Origin: Brevibacterium senegalense
GTDB taxonomy: Bacteria; Actinomycetota; Actinomycetes; Actinomycetales; Brevibacteriaceae
Length of the DNA: 64,000 bases
Reading direction: 5' to 3'
NCBI RefSeq assembly: GCF_000285835.1
Contig: NZ_HE978602.1
Location: forward strand, 128,499 to 192,498
Shown one piece after another: positions 56,333 to 64,000 of this stretch. A program made the position numbers and the translations under genes. Every line of letters starts with the position of its first letter. Within the stretch, counting starts at the first letter, position 1. The notes under the pieces are model-generated. The model saw only the letters and a program-made list of their open reading frames with translations. It had not been told where the DNA came from and did no database searches.

Positions 56333-57841
56333 GTGGAACAGTTCACCTCCGAATGGCAGGCGTGGCACGATGAGCGCCTCGCCGCGCTCGCCACACCCTT
56401 CGGCATGCTGAGCATCACCGGCCTCCACTGGCTGCAGCAGGGCGAGAACACCTGGGAGGGTGCTCCCGGCCGCTTCGACCTGGACGGCGACACCATCACC
56501 TTCCGGATCGGCGCCGGACACAGCGCGGGACCCACGCGCGCCGCGCTCGAGGCGGCCGCCCAGCAGGAGACGCAGACGGACTCGGCGGTGGAGCTGGGGT
56601 CGACGGCGGACGGCGCGTCCTGGATCCGCCTGCCCCGCGACGGCGCCCTCACGTGGCTGGTGTCCGACCACACGGCGTACGAGGCGATCGACCGCGACGG
56701 CCGGATCGGCATCCGCGTCCACGATTCGAAGTCCGCGCTGCTGGCGCATTTCGTCGACATCCCCGCGTTCCCCGTCACGGAGGCCGCCGTGGTGAGCGGC
56801 CGCTTCGAGCCCTACCCCCAGCCGCGCGTGCGCCGCATCGCGACCGCGCTGCCCGGCCTGGAGATGGACCGGACGACCGTGGGCACCGTGACCTTCGCCC
56901 TGGGCGGCCGGACCCACACACTCACCGCCGCCGGCAGCCCGGAGACCGGTCTGGTCCTCGACTTCCACGACACGACGAACGGGGACACGACCCCGTCCTG
57001 GCGGACGCTGAGCGTGGGTCTGCCCGCCGCGGACGGCTCCGTCACCCTCGACTTCAACCGCACCGTCATCTACCCCTTCGCGTTCCACCCGTGGGCCACG
57101 TGCCCGGCACCGGTCGAGGAGAACATCCTGCGGCTGCCCGTGCGCGCCGGCGAGAAGACCCCCACCCGCACGCTCACCGAGGAGGGCCTCACCCACCCCG
57201 TGGGCGTCGTCGCCCTGTCCGACGCGTTCGACGGCCCCGAGGTCTTCCGCTGGATCGAGGAGTCCGGCGCCCAGCTGTTCGGCCACCGCGTGCGCCGCGG
57301 CACGCAGATGCCCGGCCCGGCCAGCGCCTCCGCGTTCATCGTCTACGGCATGCGGGACGCGCAGGACCACGCGGACGCCGCCACCGAGGCCGCGGTCCGC
57401 GAGTTCGCCGACGACGCCCTCGCCGTGGGGACGCCGCTGGTGGGAGTGGGGTCCTCCGGCGCTCAGATCGTGTTCGAGGCCGCCCGCCACCTGCAGCGCA
57501 CGACGCACGGCGTCGACGGCGGGCAGGCCGCTCCCGAGGCCGCGGGCACCGGCGCCGGTGCCTCCGGTGCCGCTGCGGCCGGGTCGGGGGACTCCGCCGC
57601 CGCGGACGACGACCCCGGACTGCGGATCCTGCAGGAGTCGCCCCTGCCGGTCGTCGTGAGTGCGGACTTCGCCCACGACCGGCTGCTGCGCGGCAGCGTG
57701 ACGATCTGCCCGGACTCCGCACTGGGCTTCGTCGACATCGAGGGGCTCGCCGCGCAGGTGGGGGACGACACCCCCACCCGCAGCCGCGTGTGGAACGACC
57801 TCATCGACCGGTTCACCCGGCTCGTCGTCACGAGCGGCTGA
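56333..57841 (+). CDS. DUF1684 protein with an unrecognised C-terminal half
   Basis: A 502-residue cytoplasmic protein. Residues 1 to about 285 match DUF1684: an opening WQAWHDERLAALATPFGMLSI, GLHWLQQGEN, the strand LDFNRTVIYPFAF, and TCPAPVEENILRLPVRAGE at its end. DUF1684 has no proven function. The remaining 215 residues, starting near THPVGVVALSDAFDGPEVF, do not resemble anything I recognise; they are alpha/beta in character with a Gly/Ala-rich insert near residue 405. The usual DUF1684 protein stops after its domain, so this is a fusion. The GTG at 56333 follows GAGG at 6 nt. It is convergent with the M13 peptidase. Confidence 0.75.
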   Translation: MEQFTSEWQAWHDERLAALATPFGMLSITGLHWLQQGENTWEGAPGRFDLDGDTITFRIGAGHSAGPTRAALEAAAQQETQTDSAVELGSTADGASWIRLPRDGALTWLVSDHTAYEAIDRDGRIGIRVHDSKSALLAHFVDIPAFPVTEAAVVSGRFEPYPQPRVRRIATALPGLEMDRTTVGTVTFALGGRTHTLTAAGSPETGLVLDFHDTTNGDTTPSWRTLSVGLPAADGSVTLDFNRTVIYPFAFHPWATCPAPVEENILRLPVRAGEKTPTRTLTEEGLTHPVGVVALSDAFDGPEVFRWIEESGAQLFGHRVRRGTQMPGPASASAFIVYGMRDAQDHADAATEAAVREFADDALAVGTPLVGVGSSGAQIVFEAARHLQRTTHGVDGGQAAPEAAGTGAGASGAAAAGSGDSAAADDDPGLRILQESPLPVVVSADFAHDRLLRGSVTICPDSALGFVDIEGLAAQVGDDTPTRSRVWNDLIDRFTRLVVTSG

Positions 57842-57866
57842 ACCCGAACACGACAGAACACGAATT

Positions 57867-57904
57867 GAGGGCGGGGCCCACCCGGTCGGGTGGGCCCCGC
57901 CCTC
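57867..57904. terminator. Bidirectional intrinsic terminator-like hairpin
   Basis: Arms at 57867-57884 and 57887-57904 are perfect 18-base complements, so the terminal loop opens the innermost pairs. It lies between the convergent DUF1684 and M13 genes and lacks a U-tract. Confidence 0.7.
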
Positions 57905-57928
57905 GTCCGTCTCACGGGAGCGCGCGGG

Positions 57929-59893
57929 TCACCAGATCGAGACGCGCTCCTGGGGCGCCAGCCACATGCCGTCGCCCTCCTGCGTCCCGTAGACCTCTGC
58001 GAACGCGTCCATGTTCTTGACGATCTGGTTGCAGCGGAACTCCTCCGGCGAGTGCGGGTCGACGGTGAGGCGGCGCCGGCGCTCCTCGTCGCGCATCGCT
58101 GTCTGCCACGCGCGGGCCCACGCCTCGAAGAAGGTGCGACCGTCCTGGGCCGTCACCTCCGCGCCGCGGGCGGCGGTCCGCGTCTGCAGCGCCGTCCACG
58201 CGATCGACAGACCGCCCAGATCGCCGATGTTCTCGCCGATCGTGAGCGCGCCGTTCACGTGGTCGTCCGGTCCCAGACCGCGGGGCACCAGCACCTCGAA
58301 CTGGTCGATGAGCGAGCGCGTCTGCTCGTCGAAGCGCGCGCGGTCCTCCTCCGTCCACCAGTCCGTGAGCGTGCCGCGGCCGTCGTAGCGCGAGCCCTGG
58401 TCATCGAACCCGTGCCCGATCTCGTGGCCGATGACCGCGCCGATCGCGCCCAGGTTCTGCGCGTCGGAGGCCTCCGGGTCGAAGAACGGCGGCTGCAGGA
58501 TCGCTGCGGGGAACACGATCTCGTTCATGACCGGGTGGTAGTACGCATTGACGGTCTGCGGGGTCATGAGCCATTCGGTCCGGTCGATGGGCTGTCCCAG
58601 TCGGCCGATCTGTCGGTCGTGCTCCGCCTGGGCGGACCGGCGGACGTTGCCCACGAGGTCGTCCGCGCGGATCTCCGCGGGGTACTCGCGCCAGCGGTCC
58701 GGATACCCCACCTTGGGGGTGAAGAGTCGCAGCTTCTCCAGCGCGCGACCCTTCGTCTCCTCACCCATCCAGTCGAGGGTGCGGATCGAGGAGTCGTACG
58801 CGTCGATGAGAGAATCGACCAGTTCCGCGATCGCGTCCTTCGAGGTGCGGGGGAACTCCTCCTCGACGTAGATGCGGCCCACCGCCTCGCCCAGCAGCGA
58901 CTCGACGAGGCTCACGCCGCGCTTCCACCGGTCGCGCACCTGCGGGACGCCGGAGAGGGTGCGGCCGTAGAAGTCGAAGTTCGCCTGCAGCACCTCGTCC
59001 GCCAGATAGGGCGCGAACGCCTGGACGGTGCCCAGCATCGCCCACGCCTGCAGATCCGCCAGCGGGGTCTCCGCCCACACCTCGCCCAGGCCGGACAGGA
59101 AGCTGGGCTCGCCGATGATGACGTGCGGGACATCCGCCGCGCCCACCCCCTCGAGCCACGTGCCCAGGGCGAAGGCCCCGGCCGTCTGGGCGGCCTCGGC
59201 GGGGGTCATCCGGTTGTAGGTCTTCTGCGCGTCGCGGGTCTCGACGACGTCCCAGTGGTGCTTCGCCAGGCGGGTCTCGAAGTCCATGACCGCCTGGGAG
59301 ATCTCCTGGGCGTCGCGGCCCGTGCGCGCGTCCACGCCGGTGAGGGAGACGAAGCGGGCCAGGTGATCCGTGTACTGGGTGCGGACCTCCGCGTGCTGGT
59401 CCTCGCGGTAGTAGGACTCATCCGGCAGGCCCAGCCCGCCCTGGTGGACGTAGAGGACGTAGCGGTCCGGTTCCTTCGCATCCGCGGACACGTAGGCGGC
59501 CAGCACGCCCGGCCCGCCCGCGCGCTCCAGCTGCGCCAGCACGCGGACCAGATCGTCGTGGTCGGTCGCCGCGGCGATCGCGTCGAGATCTCCCGCCAAC
59601 GGCTCCAGGCCCAGGGCCTCGACCCGGTCCTCGTCCATGAACGAGGCGTAGAGGTCCGCGACCTTCCGCGCCTCCTCCCCGCCCTGGCCGCCCGCATGGG
59701 TGATGATGTCGCGGACCTTCTCCTCCGCCGTGTCGAACAGGCGGCGGATGACCCCGTCAGCGGCGCGGTCGTCCGGGATGACGTGCGAATCGATCCAGTC
59801 GCCGTTGACGTGGAGGTAGAGATCGTCCTGGGGACGGACGGCGGTGGAGCCCTGCGGGGTCCCGGTGGTCTCTGCGCTGTGCTGTGTCGTCAT
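57929..59893 (-). CDS. pepO: M13 family metallopeptidase (neprilysin/PepO type)
   Basis: A 654-residue zinc endopeptidase. The zinc motif HEIGH is near residues 489-493 in GHEIGHGFDDQGSRYDG, the third ligand is in GENIGDLGGLSIAW, and NAYYHPVMNEIVFPAAILQPP contains the substrate-binding NAYY. The C-terminus ends in W as in the family. No signal peptide or membrane anchor is present, unlike mammalian neprilysin, so it works on peptides in the cytoplasm. TAGTGT lies 6 nt before the ATG (59900-59905) and there is no good ribosome site, so a leaderless transcript is likely. Confidence 0.93.
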   Translation of the reverse strand: MTTQHSAETTGTPQGSTAVRPQDDLYLHVNGDWIDSHVIPDDRAADGVIRRLFDTAEEKVRDIITHAGGQGGEEARKVADLYASFMDEDRVEALGLEPLAGDLDAIAAATDHDDLVRVLAQLERAGGPGVLAAYVSADAKEPDRYVLYVHQGGLGLPDESYYREDQHAEVRTQYTDHLARFVSLTGVDARTGRDAQEISQAVMDFETRLAKHHWDVVETRDAQKTYNRMTPAEAAQTAGAFALGTWLEGVGAADVPHVIIGEPSFLSGLGEVWAETPLADLQAWAMLGTVQAFAPYLADEVLQANFDFYGRTLSGVPQVRDRWKRGVSLVESLLGEAVGRIYVEEEFPRTSKDAIAELVDSLIDAYDSSIRTLDWMGEETKGRALEKLRLFTPKVGYPDRWREYPAEIRADDLVGNVRRSAQAEHDRQIGRLGQPIDRTEWLMTPQTVNAYYHPVMNEIVFPAAILQPPFFDPEASDAQNLGAIGAVIGHEIGHGFDDQGSRYDGRGTLTDWWTEEDRARFDEQTRSLIDQFEVLVPRGLGPDDHVNGALTIGENIGDLGGLSIAWTALQTRTAARGAEVTAQDGRTFFEAWARAWQTAMRDEERRRRLTVDPHSPEEFRCNQIVKNMDAFAEVYGTQEGDGMWLAPQERVSIW

Positions 59894-59899
59894 GCCCCC

Positions 59900-59905
59900 A
59901 CACTA
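59900..59905 (-). promoter_or_regulatory. -10 element of probable leaderless pepO transcript
   Basis: TAGTGT on the minus strand ends 6 nt before the ATG. Confidence 0.45.
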
Positions 59906-60051
59906 GGTCGTCGGCCCCGCCGCGTCGCACCCTCCGCCCGCCCGGAGACGGCCCCGGGGATGAAGTTCCCAGGCTCATCGGGGATGATTGCGGGGTGTCC
60001 GGCCGCCCACAGGCGGTGCGGACGGACAGACGTTCATCCTGAGGAGGAATC

Positions 60052-60765
60052 GTGTCCCTGCGCTCTCGCACGTCTCCGCGCTCCCGCGCGCTCGCACTGG
60101 CCGTGGCCGGTCTGCTCATGCTGTTCGGCCTGACCGCGGGGCCCGCGGCGCAGGCGCATGATCAGCTGGTCGGCTCGAACCCGGAGGAGGGTGCGGAGCT
60201 CGACGAGCAGCCCCAGTGGATCGAGATGGACTTCAGCGGCGAGATCCAGGACGTGGGCACGGAGGTCCAGGTCCTGCAGGACGGCGGCGACGACGTCTCC
60301 GCCGGCGAGATCACGGTCGAGGGCACCACCGTCTCCTCCGCGCTGCCGGACAACCTGACGCCGGGTACCTACACGGTGCAGTGGCGGGTCGTGTCCTCCG
60401 ACGGCCACCCCATCTCCGGTGAGTTCGACTTCACGCTCACGGACGCGGTGGGCGCCGGTCAGGACGGCGAGGGCGACGAGGCAGCCCAGGGCGAGGACGG
60501 CGACGGCGCCGCAGAGCTGGGCGGCGCGGCCGTCGACCAGCCGGAGGACGGCGCGCAGGACCAGGGCTCGCTCAGCGAGGACGCGGACTCCTCCGGTCTG
60601 TCCACCCCCATGATGATCCTGCTGGGCGTGGGCGGTCTGGCGATCGTCGTCCTGATCGTCATGCTCCTGACCCGCAAGCAGAAGGGCCTGCCCGGCACCC
60701 CGGGCAACCCGGAGACCGGCGACAAGCCGGCGGGCTCCGACAAGCCGGGCACGCCCAAGGAGTGA
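60052..60765 (+). CDS. CopC-domain copper-binding membrane-anchored protein
   Basis: A 237-residue exported protein. The signal peptide ends at GPAAQA, leaving His-Asp as the mature N-terminus, the position of the Cu(II)-binding His in CopC. The CopC domain continues with LVGSNPEEGAELDEQPQWIEMDFSGEI and a second ligand in VVSSDGHPISGEF. An acidic Gly/Asp-rich linker of about 60 residues leads to one membrane helix (MMILLGVGGLAIVVLIVML) and a Pro/Lys/Gly tail. It probably binds copper outside the membrane. No CopD permease is adjacent. The GTG start follows GAGGAGG. Confidence 0.88.
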   Translation: MSLRSRTSPRSRALALAVAGLLMLFGLTAGPAAQAHDQLVGSNPEEGAELDEQPQWIEMDFSGEIQDVGTEVQVLQDGGDDVSAGEITVEGTTVSSALPDNLTPGTYTVQWRVVSSDGHPISGEFDFTLTDAVGAGQDGEGDEAAQGEDGDGAAELGGAAVDQPEDGAQDQGSLSEDADSSGLSTPMMILLGVGGLAIVVLIVMLLTRKQKGLPGTPGNPETGDKPAGSDKPGTPKE

Positions 60766-60835
60766 CCTCCACCCGCCCCTGAGGCCGGAGCCGGCTGACG
60801 GCCGGACCGGCTCACCCTGGACGGCCCACCCCGGA

Positions 60836-60879
60836 CACGACGACGCCCGCGGAGCACACGCTCCGCGGGCGTCGTCGTG
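60836..60879. terminator. Perfect 20-bp bidirectional hairpin
   Basis: Arms at 60836-60855 and 60860-60879 are perfect complements around an ACAC loop. It separates the convergent copC-like and glycerate kinase genes. There is no U-tract. Confidence 0.75.
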
Positions 60880-60891
60880 CGTGCGTGCCGC

Positions 60892-62028
60892 TCAGCCCCC
60901 CAGACGCCGAGCCAGCTCCGCGCCCGCCTGTGCGACGACCGGCTGGGGGTCGCGCAGGCACGTCTCCTCCGGAGCCAGGGAGCGCAGCTCGATGATCCCG
61001 GTGACGCCGGGGGAGTCGTCCGCGGTCAGCTCGGCCGCCCCGCACACGACCCAGACGGGCAGCCCCGCCTCGCGTGCCCGGTCGATGACCTCGCCGGGTC
61101 CCTTCCCGTGCAGGGTCTGCGCATCGAAACGGCCCTCGCCGGTGACGACCAGGTCTGCCGCCGCCAGTGCGTCCGCGAAGCCCACGAGCTCCATGATGTA
61201 GTCCGCCCCCGGGCGCATCTGCGCGCCCAGCACGGTCATCGCGCCGAACCCGGTGCCTCCGGCCGCACCCGCGCCCGGGGTGAGCGCCAGGTCCTCGACG
61301 GTCGTGCCCTCCGGCAGCAGCGCACCCAGACCCGCGGTCTGCGCCAGCCGGTCGCGGAAGTGGGCCAGGGCGCGGTCCAGGAGGGCGACCTCGGTGGGTT
61401 GCGCACCCTTCTGCGGCCCGTAGACGGCGGCCGCCCCCACCTCGCCCAGCAGCGGGTTGTCGACGTCGCTGGCGAGGATCACCTCAGTGCCGCGCAGACG
61501 CTCGTCCAGACCCGTCAGGTCGATCCGGTCGACCTCCAGCAGGCCCAGCCCGCCCGGTGGCACCGGCTGGCCGGAGTCGTTCAGCAGCTGCGCGCCCAGC
61601 GCGGTCAGCATGCCAGCGCCGCCGTCCGTCGACGAGGAGCCGCCCACCGCCAGCACGATCCGGGTGCAGCCGGCGTCCAGCGCGGCGGTGATGACGGCCC
61701 CGGTCCCGTGGGTGCCCGCGTTGAGCGCGGAGTCGCGGGACGGGGTGACGAGGGCGAGGCCCGAGGCCTGGGCCAGCTCGACGAGGGCGGTGTCGCCGGA
61801 GCGCGCCCACTGGGCCTCGACCGGGTGTCCCAGCGGACCGCCCACGGTCGTCGTGCGACCCTCGAAGCCCGCGGCCAGCGCTGCGGCCACGGTGCCGTCC
61901 CCGCCGTCGGCGATCGGCACGGACGCGACGGTGTGCCCGGCGTCCGTGAGAGCGGGGGTGAGTGCGGTCGCGACCTGGGCAGAGGTGAGGGTGCCCTTGA
62001 ACTTGTCGCAGGCCAGGAGGATGTGCAT
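60892..62028 (-). CDS. Glycerate kinase
   Basis: A 378-residue glycerate kinase of the GarK/GlxK family. It starts HILLACDKFKGTLTSAQVA, then shows PIADGGDGTVAA, LAVGGSSSTDGGAGML, LASDVDNPLLG, PGAGAAGGTGFG and VVTGEGRFDAQTLHGKGP, all standard. It phosphorylates glycerate to 2-phosphoglycerate (GarK/GlxK class), linking glyoxylate, glycine or sugar-acid breakdown to glycolysis. TAGGGT lies 7 nt before the ATG (62036-62041), with GGAG in the same interval, so it is leaderless or nearly so. The 230 nt upstream, to the next gene, hold no ORF that I can support. Confidence 0.93.
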   Translation of the reverse strand: MHILLACDKFKGTLTSAQVATALTPALTDAGHTVASVPIADGGDGTVAAALAAGFEGRTTTVGGPLGHPVEAQWARSGDTALVELAQASGLALVTPSRDSALNAGTHGTGAVITAALDAGCTRIVLAVGGSSSTDGGAGMLTALGAQLLNDSGQPVPPGGLGLLEVDRIDLTGLDERLRGTEVILASDVDNPLLGEVGAAAVYGPQKGAQPTEVALLDRALAHFRDRLAQTAGLGALLPEGTTVEDLALTPGAGAAGGTGFGAMTVLGAQMRPGADYIMELVGFADALAAADLVVTGEGRFDAQTLHGKGPGEVIDRAREAGLPVWVVCGAAELTADDSPGVTGIIELRSLAPEETCLRDPQPVVAQAGAELARRLGG

Positions 62029-62035
62029 GATCTCC

Positions 62036-62041
62036 ACCCTA
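62036..62041 (-). promoter_or_regulatory. -10 element of the glycerate kinase gene
   Basis: TAGGGT on the minus strand ends 7 nt before the ATG. Confidence 0.45.
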
Positions 62042-62258
62042 TCGGGGCGGGGCGGGGCGGGTGACCGTGACCCACGACGCCGTGGCCCGGTCCGCCGCAT
62101 CGCGTCTCGTCCACGCGGAGCGCTGTGCGTCCCGTGGACGTCATGCCATGACGGCCACACATGTTTCAGCGTGACCGCCACGGTGCACTCAGTGTAGCGG
62201 AGGAGTCCGCGGCTGTCGCCACGGAGAGTGAACGCGTTCGTGCAGGTGGGGACGCAGG

Positions 62259-63554
62259 TCAGCGGCCCGGCTGAGTCTCGTCCGGGGAACCGTCGCCGGT
62301 GGGTGGCGGGACGACCGCCGGGATGGAGGCGGTGTCGATGGTCTCGCGGCGGGGACGGTGCGGGGTGACGGTGCGTCCCGGGTCCATCGCCCGCAGCCCG
62401 GCCCCCGCGATCACGAGAGCCGCGGTCGAGCAACCAGCCACGATCCAGATCGCCTCGTGGGCACCCAGCCGCTCGATGACGCTGCCCGCTGCGGCGGACC
62501 CGATCGCCACCCCGAACCCCAGCGCCGTGGAGATCCACGCGAGCGATTCCGTGAGCCGCTCCGGCGGGGCGAGGGTCTGGATGACGGAGCTGACGGCGAT
62601 GAGGCTGGGCGCGATGCCTACGCCCACGACGAAGAGGAGGATCGCGAAGAGCACCATGTCGTTCGCCAGGAGGAGCAGCCACGACCCGGCGGTCAGCACC
62701 ACCAGCATGAGCGGGAAGCGGAAGCGGGCCTGCAGCCGCCAGTCCATCGCGCCGTACACGGCGCCGGCCAGCAGAGACCCCGCTGCCAGGGCGCTCAGCG
62801 CGATGCCCGCGAAGGCCTTCGCACCCTGCTCATCGCCGAAGCCCACGGCGATGACGTCAATCGCGCCGAACACGACGCCCAGGAACACCTGGCAGACGAC
62901 CGCGACGAAGATGCCGGGATGCGTGAGCACACGGCCGGACCGGTCGACGGACCGACCGCGGGGCACCGGCTCCGTCGCCTTCTGCGGGTAGAACAGCAGG
63001 GCGCCGGCCAGAGTCGCGACGCCGGAGATGAGCACGCCGGCCGGTGCGATCCACAGGGTCGCCAGGGCCGTCACGACGACGGGGCCGGTCACGAAGAGGA
63101 TCTCGTCGGCCACCGCCTCCCAGCTGAACGCGGTGTCCAGCTGCCGGGAGCTGACGACGATCGCGTTCCAGCGGGCGCGCACCAGCGAGCCCAGGCTGCC
63201 CACCGAGGCCCCGGCCAGTCCCGCACTGAGGAAGACGGTCCCCACCCACCAGTCCAGGAGCACGGACGCCAGCAGACCGCTGAGGGCGACGAGGTGGATG
63301 CAGACGACGGGCACCATGACCCGCGCCTGACCGTGCGCGTCGACGAGGCGGGCGATGAGCGGATTCGTGATCGCCTGGACGACCATGAACACGCTCGTGA
63401 CGAGGCCCGCGATCTCGTACGAGCCGGTCTCGCCCTGGATGAAGAGCACGATGCCGATCCCCAGGACAGCGATCGGCAGACGGGCGACGAGCCCGGCGAG
63501 GGAGAACCTGAGCGCCCCGGGCAGCGCGAAGATCTCCTGGTACATCCGCAGCAT
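62259..63554 (-). CDS. MFS transporter, related to the one at 54985-56238
   Basis: A 431-residue membrane protein with twelve hydrophobic segments. PLIARLVDAHGQARV follows helix 2, and SWEAVADEILFVTGPVVVT is shared with the other MFS protein in this window. The C-terminal 45 residues are a polar Pro/Arg/Thr tail. The substrate is unknown; small-molecule efflux is a reasonable guess. TAGGAT lies 7 nt before the ATG (63562-63567) and no ribosome site is present, so it is probably leaderless. It is divergent from nothing in the window: the phosphoglucomutase gene upstream runs in the same direction. Confidence 0.82.
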   Translation of the reverse strand: MLRMYQEIFALPGALRFSLAGLVARLPIAVLGIGIVLFIQGETGSYEIAGLVTSVFMVVQAITNPLIARLVDAHGQARVMVPVVCIHLVALSGLLASVLLDWWVGTVFLSAGLAGASVGSLGSLVRARWNAIVVSSRQLDTAFSWEAVADEILFVTGPVVVTALATLWIAPAGVLISGVATLAGALLFYPQKATEPVPRGRSVDRSGRVLTHPGIFVAVVCQVFLGVVFGAIDVIAVGFGDEQGAKAFAGIALSALAAGSLLAGAVYGAMDWRLQARFRFPLMLVVLTAGSWLLLLANDMVLFAILLFVVGVGIAPSLIAVSSVIQTLAPPERLTESLAWISTALGFGVAIGSAAAGSVIERLGAHEAIWIVAGCSTAALVIAGAGLRAMDPGRTVTPHRPRRETIDTASIPAVVPPPTGDGSPDETQPGR

Positions 63555-63561
63555 GAAGGTG

Positions 63562-63567
63562 ATCCTA
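63562..63567 (-). promoter_or_regulatory. -10 element of probable leaderless MFS transcript
   Basis: TAGGAT on the minus strand ends 7 nt before the ATG and has the best match to a TANNAT -10 box among this set. Confidence 0.5.
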
Positions 63568-63605
63568 CGACCGCCGTGGGAGTCCGGAGGACACGAACGC
63601 CGGTG

Positions 63606-64000
63606 TCAGGCCAGGGCCGCGTCGACGACGGCGCGGGCCTCGGCCTGCACCTGCGCCAGGTGGTCTTCGCCGCGGAAGGACTCCGCGTAGATCTTGAAGA
63701 CGTCCTCGGTGCCGGACGGCCGCGCCGCGAACCACGCGTGCGCCGTCCGCACCAGGAGCCCGCCGATCGCCTCGCCGTTGCCCGGCGCCTCCGTGCGGAT
63801 CTCCTCGATGGGGTCGCCCGCCAGCTGCGTGCTCGTGACGTCCGCGGCGCTGAGCGTCCCCAGCGCCGCCTTCTGCGCGGGGGTGGCCGGTGCGTCGACC
63901 CGTGCGTACGCGGTGGTGCCGTGCTCCTGGGCCAGCTGCGCGTACCGCTGCGAGGGGGACCGCCCGGTGACGGCCAGGATCTCCGCCGCCAGCAGGCCCA
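63606..64000 (-). CDS. pgm: Phosphoglucomutase, alpha-D-glucose-specific (5' part outside window)
   Basis: The frame is open from the window edge to a TGA at 63606-63608 and gives the last 130 residues. They contain TEAPGNGEAIGGLLVRTAHAW and AARPSGTEDVFKIYAESF, the phosphate-binding C-terminal domain of phosphoglucomutase; RPSGTE is the conserved phosphate loop. The enzyme interconverts glucose 1-phosphate and glucose 6-phosphate. Its stop codon is 52 nt from the MFS gene start on the same strand. The identity is clear, but the catalytic Ser and metal site lie outside. Confidence 0.85.
   Translation of the reverse strand, partial: GLLAAEILAVTGRSPSQRYAQLAQEHGTTAYARVDAPATPAQKAALGTLSAADVTSTQLAGDPIEEIRTEAPGNGEAIGGLLVRTAHAWFAARPSGTEDVFKIYAESFRGEDHLAQVQAEARAVVDAALA

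Noticed and set aside
57890-60133. A 747-codon open frame antisense to the M13 peptidase
   Set aside because: The opposite strand holds all M13 catalytic motifs; this frame is a shadow of high GC at third positions.

Overview
This window is high-GC DNA that looks like a free-living actinomycete chromosome (Actinomycetota, probably Micrococcales). The pointers are a RamB/ScfR-type regulator divergent from isocitrate lyase with malate synthase A next to it, DUF4333 lipoproteins, an Lsr2-like DNA-binding segment inside a repair-type protein, a linocin/CFP29-type encapsulin, DtxR-like iron boxes, and many genes whose -10 hexamer sits only 6-8 nt before the start codon (probable leaderless mRNAs). 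The genus is not certain. I see no rRNA, tRNA, CRISPR array, prophage or insertion sequence. The sequence is mostly core metabolism with a few accessory islands.

Layout. 1-5.6 kb: the tail of an FAD oxidoreductase, a serine hydrolase, a thioesterase, an alpha-methylacyl-CoA racemase-like CoA transferase and a LacX-like aldose epimerase. 5.6-10.8 kb: a 1119-residue fusion of exonuclease, Lsr2-like segment, Pif1-like helicase, degenerate second exonuclease and BRCT domain, then a solitary DNA methyltransferase and a small acidic protein. 11-16.4 kb: L-2-hydroxyglutarate oxidase, two paralogous DUF4333 lipoproteins, a siderophore-interacting protein and an MHS-family transporter. 16.5-21.7 kb: the glyoxylate shunt (ramB, aceA, aceB) with a palindromic RamB-like site. 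21.7-23.6 kb: an IclR regulator, a scar where two truncated one-carbon genes meet at an 11-C tract, and a cupin. 23.7-26.5 kb: an IlvX-like TPP enzyme divergent from an inositol monophosphatase-like protein. 26.5-30.6 kb: an iron-siderophore ABC uptake operon with two iron-box-like sequences. 30.7-39 kb: an amidohydrolase, then a glycine riboswitch driving gcvP-gcvT-gcvH-sdaA.

39-46.3 kb: a two-domain VOC dioxygenase, a YggS-type PLP protein, a DapA-family aldolase, an alanine/glycine:cation symporter, a PLP aminotransferase and an ABC-F ATPase preceded by an 11-residue leader ORF. 46.6-50.6 kb: two tandem paralogous SAM methyltransferases, an encapsulin without visible cargo and a CPBP protease. 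50.7-57.8 kb: a YyaL-like DUF255 protein with thioredoxin, an M18 aminopeptidase divergent from an MFS protein, and a DUF1684 protein with an unrecognised C-terminal half. 57.9-64 kb: an M13 metallopeptidase, a CopC-like membrane protein, glycerate kinase, a second related MFS protein and the 3' end of phosphoglucomutase.

How the parts fit. The glyoxylate shunt supports growth on acetate or fatty acids. The riboswitch operon splits glycine and deaminates serine to pyruvate, and the alanine/glycine symporter and glycerate kinase could feed related C2/C3 flux. The siderophore genes and the separate siderophore-interacting reductase form an iron-acquisition set. Convergent genes are repeatedly separated by long, nearly perfect hairpins without U-tracts, which look like the local form of bidirectional terminator.
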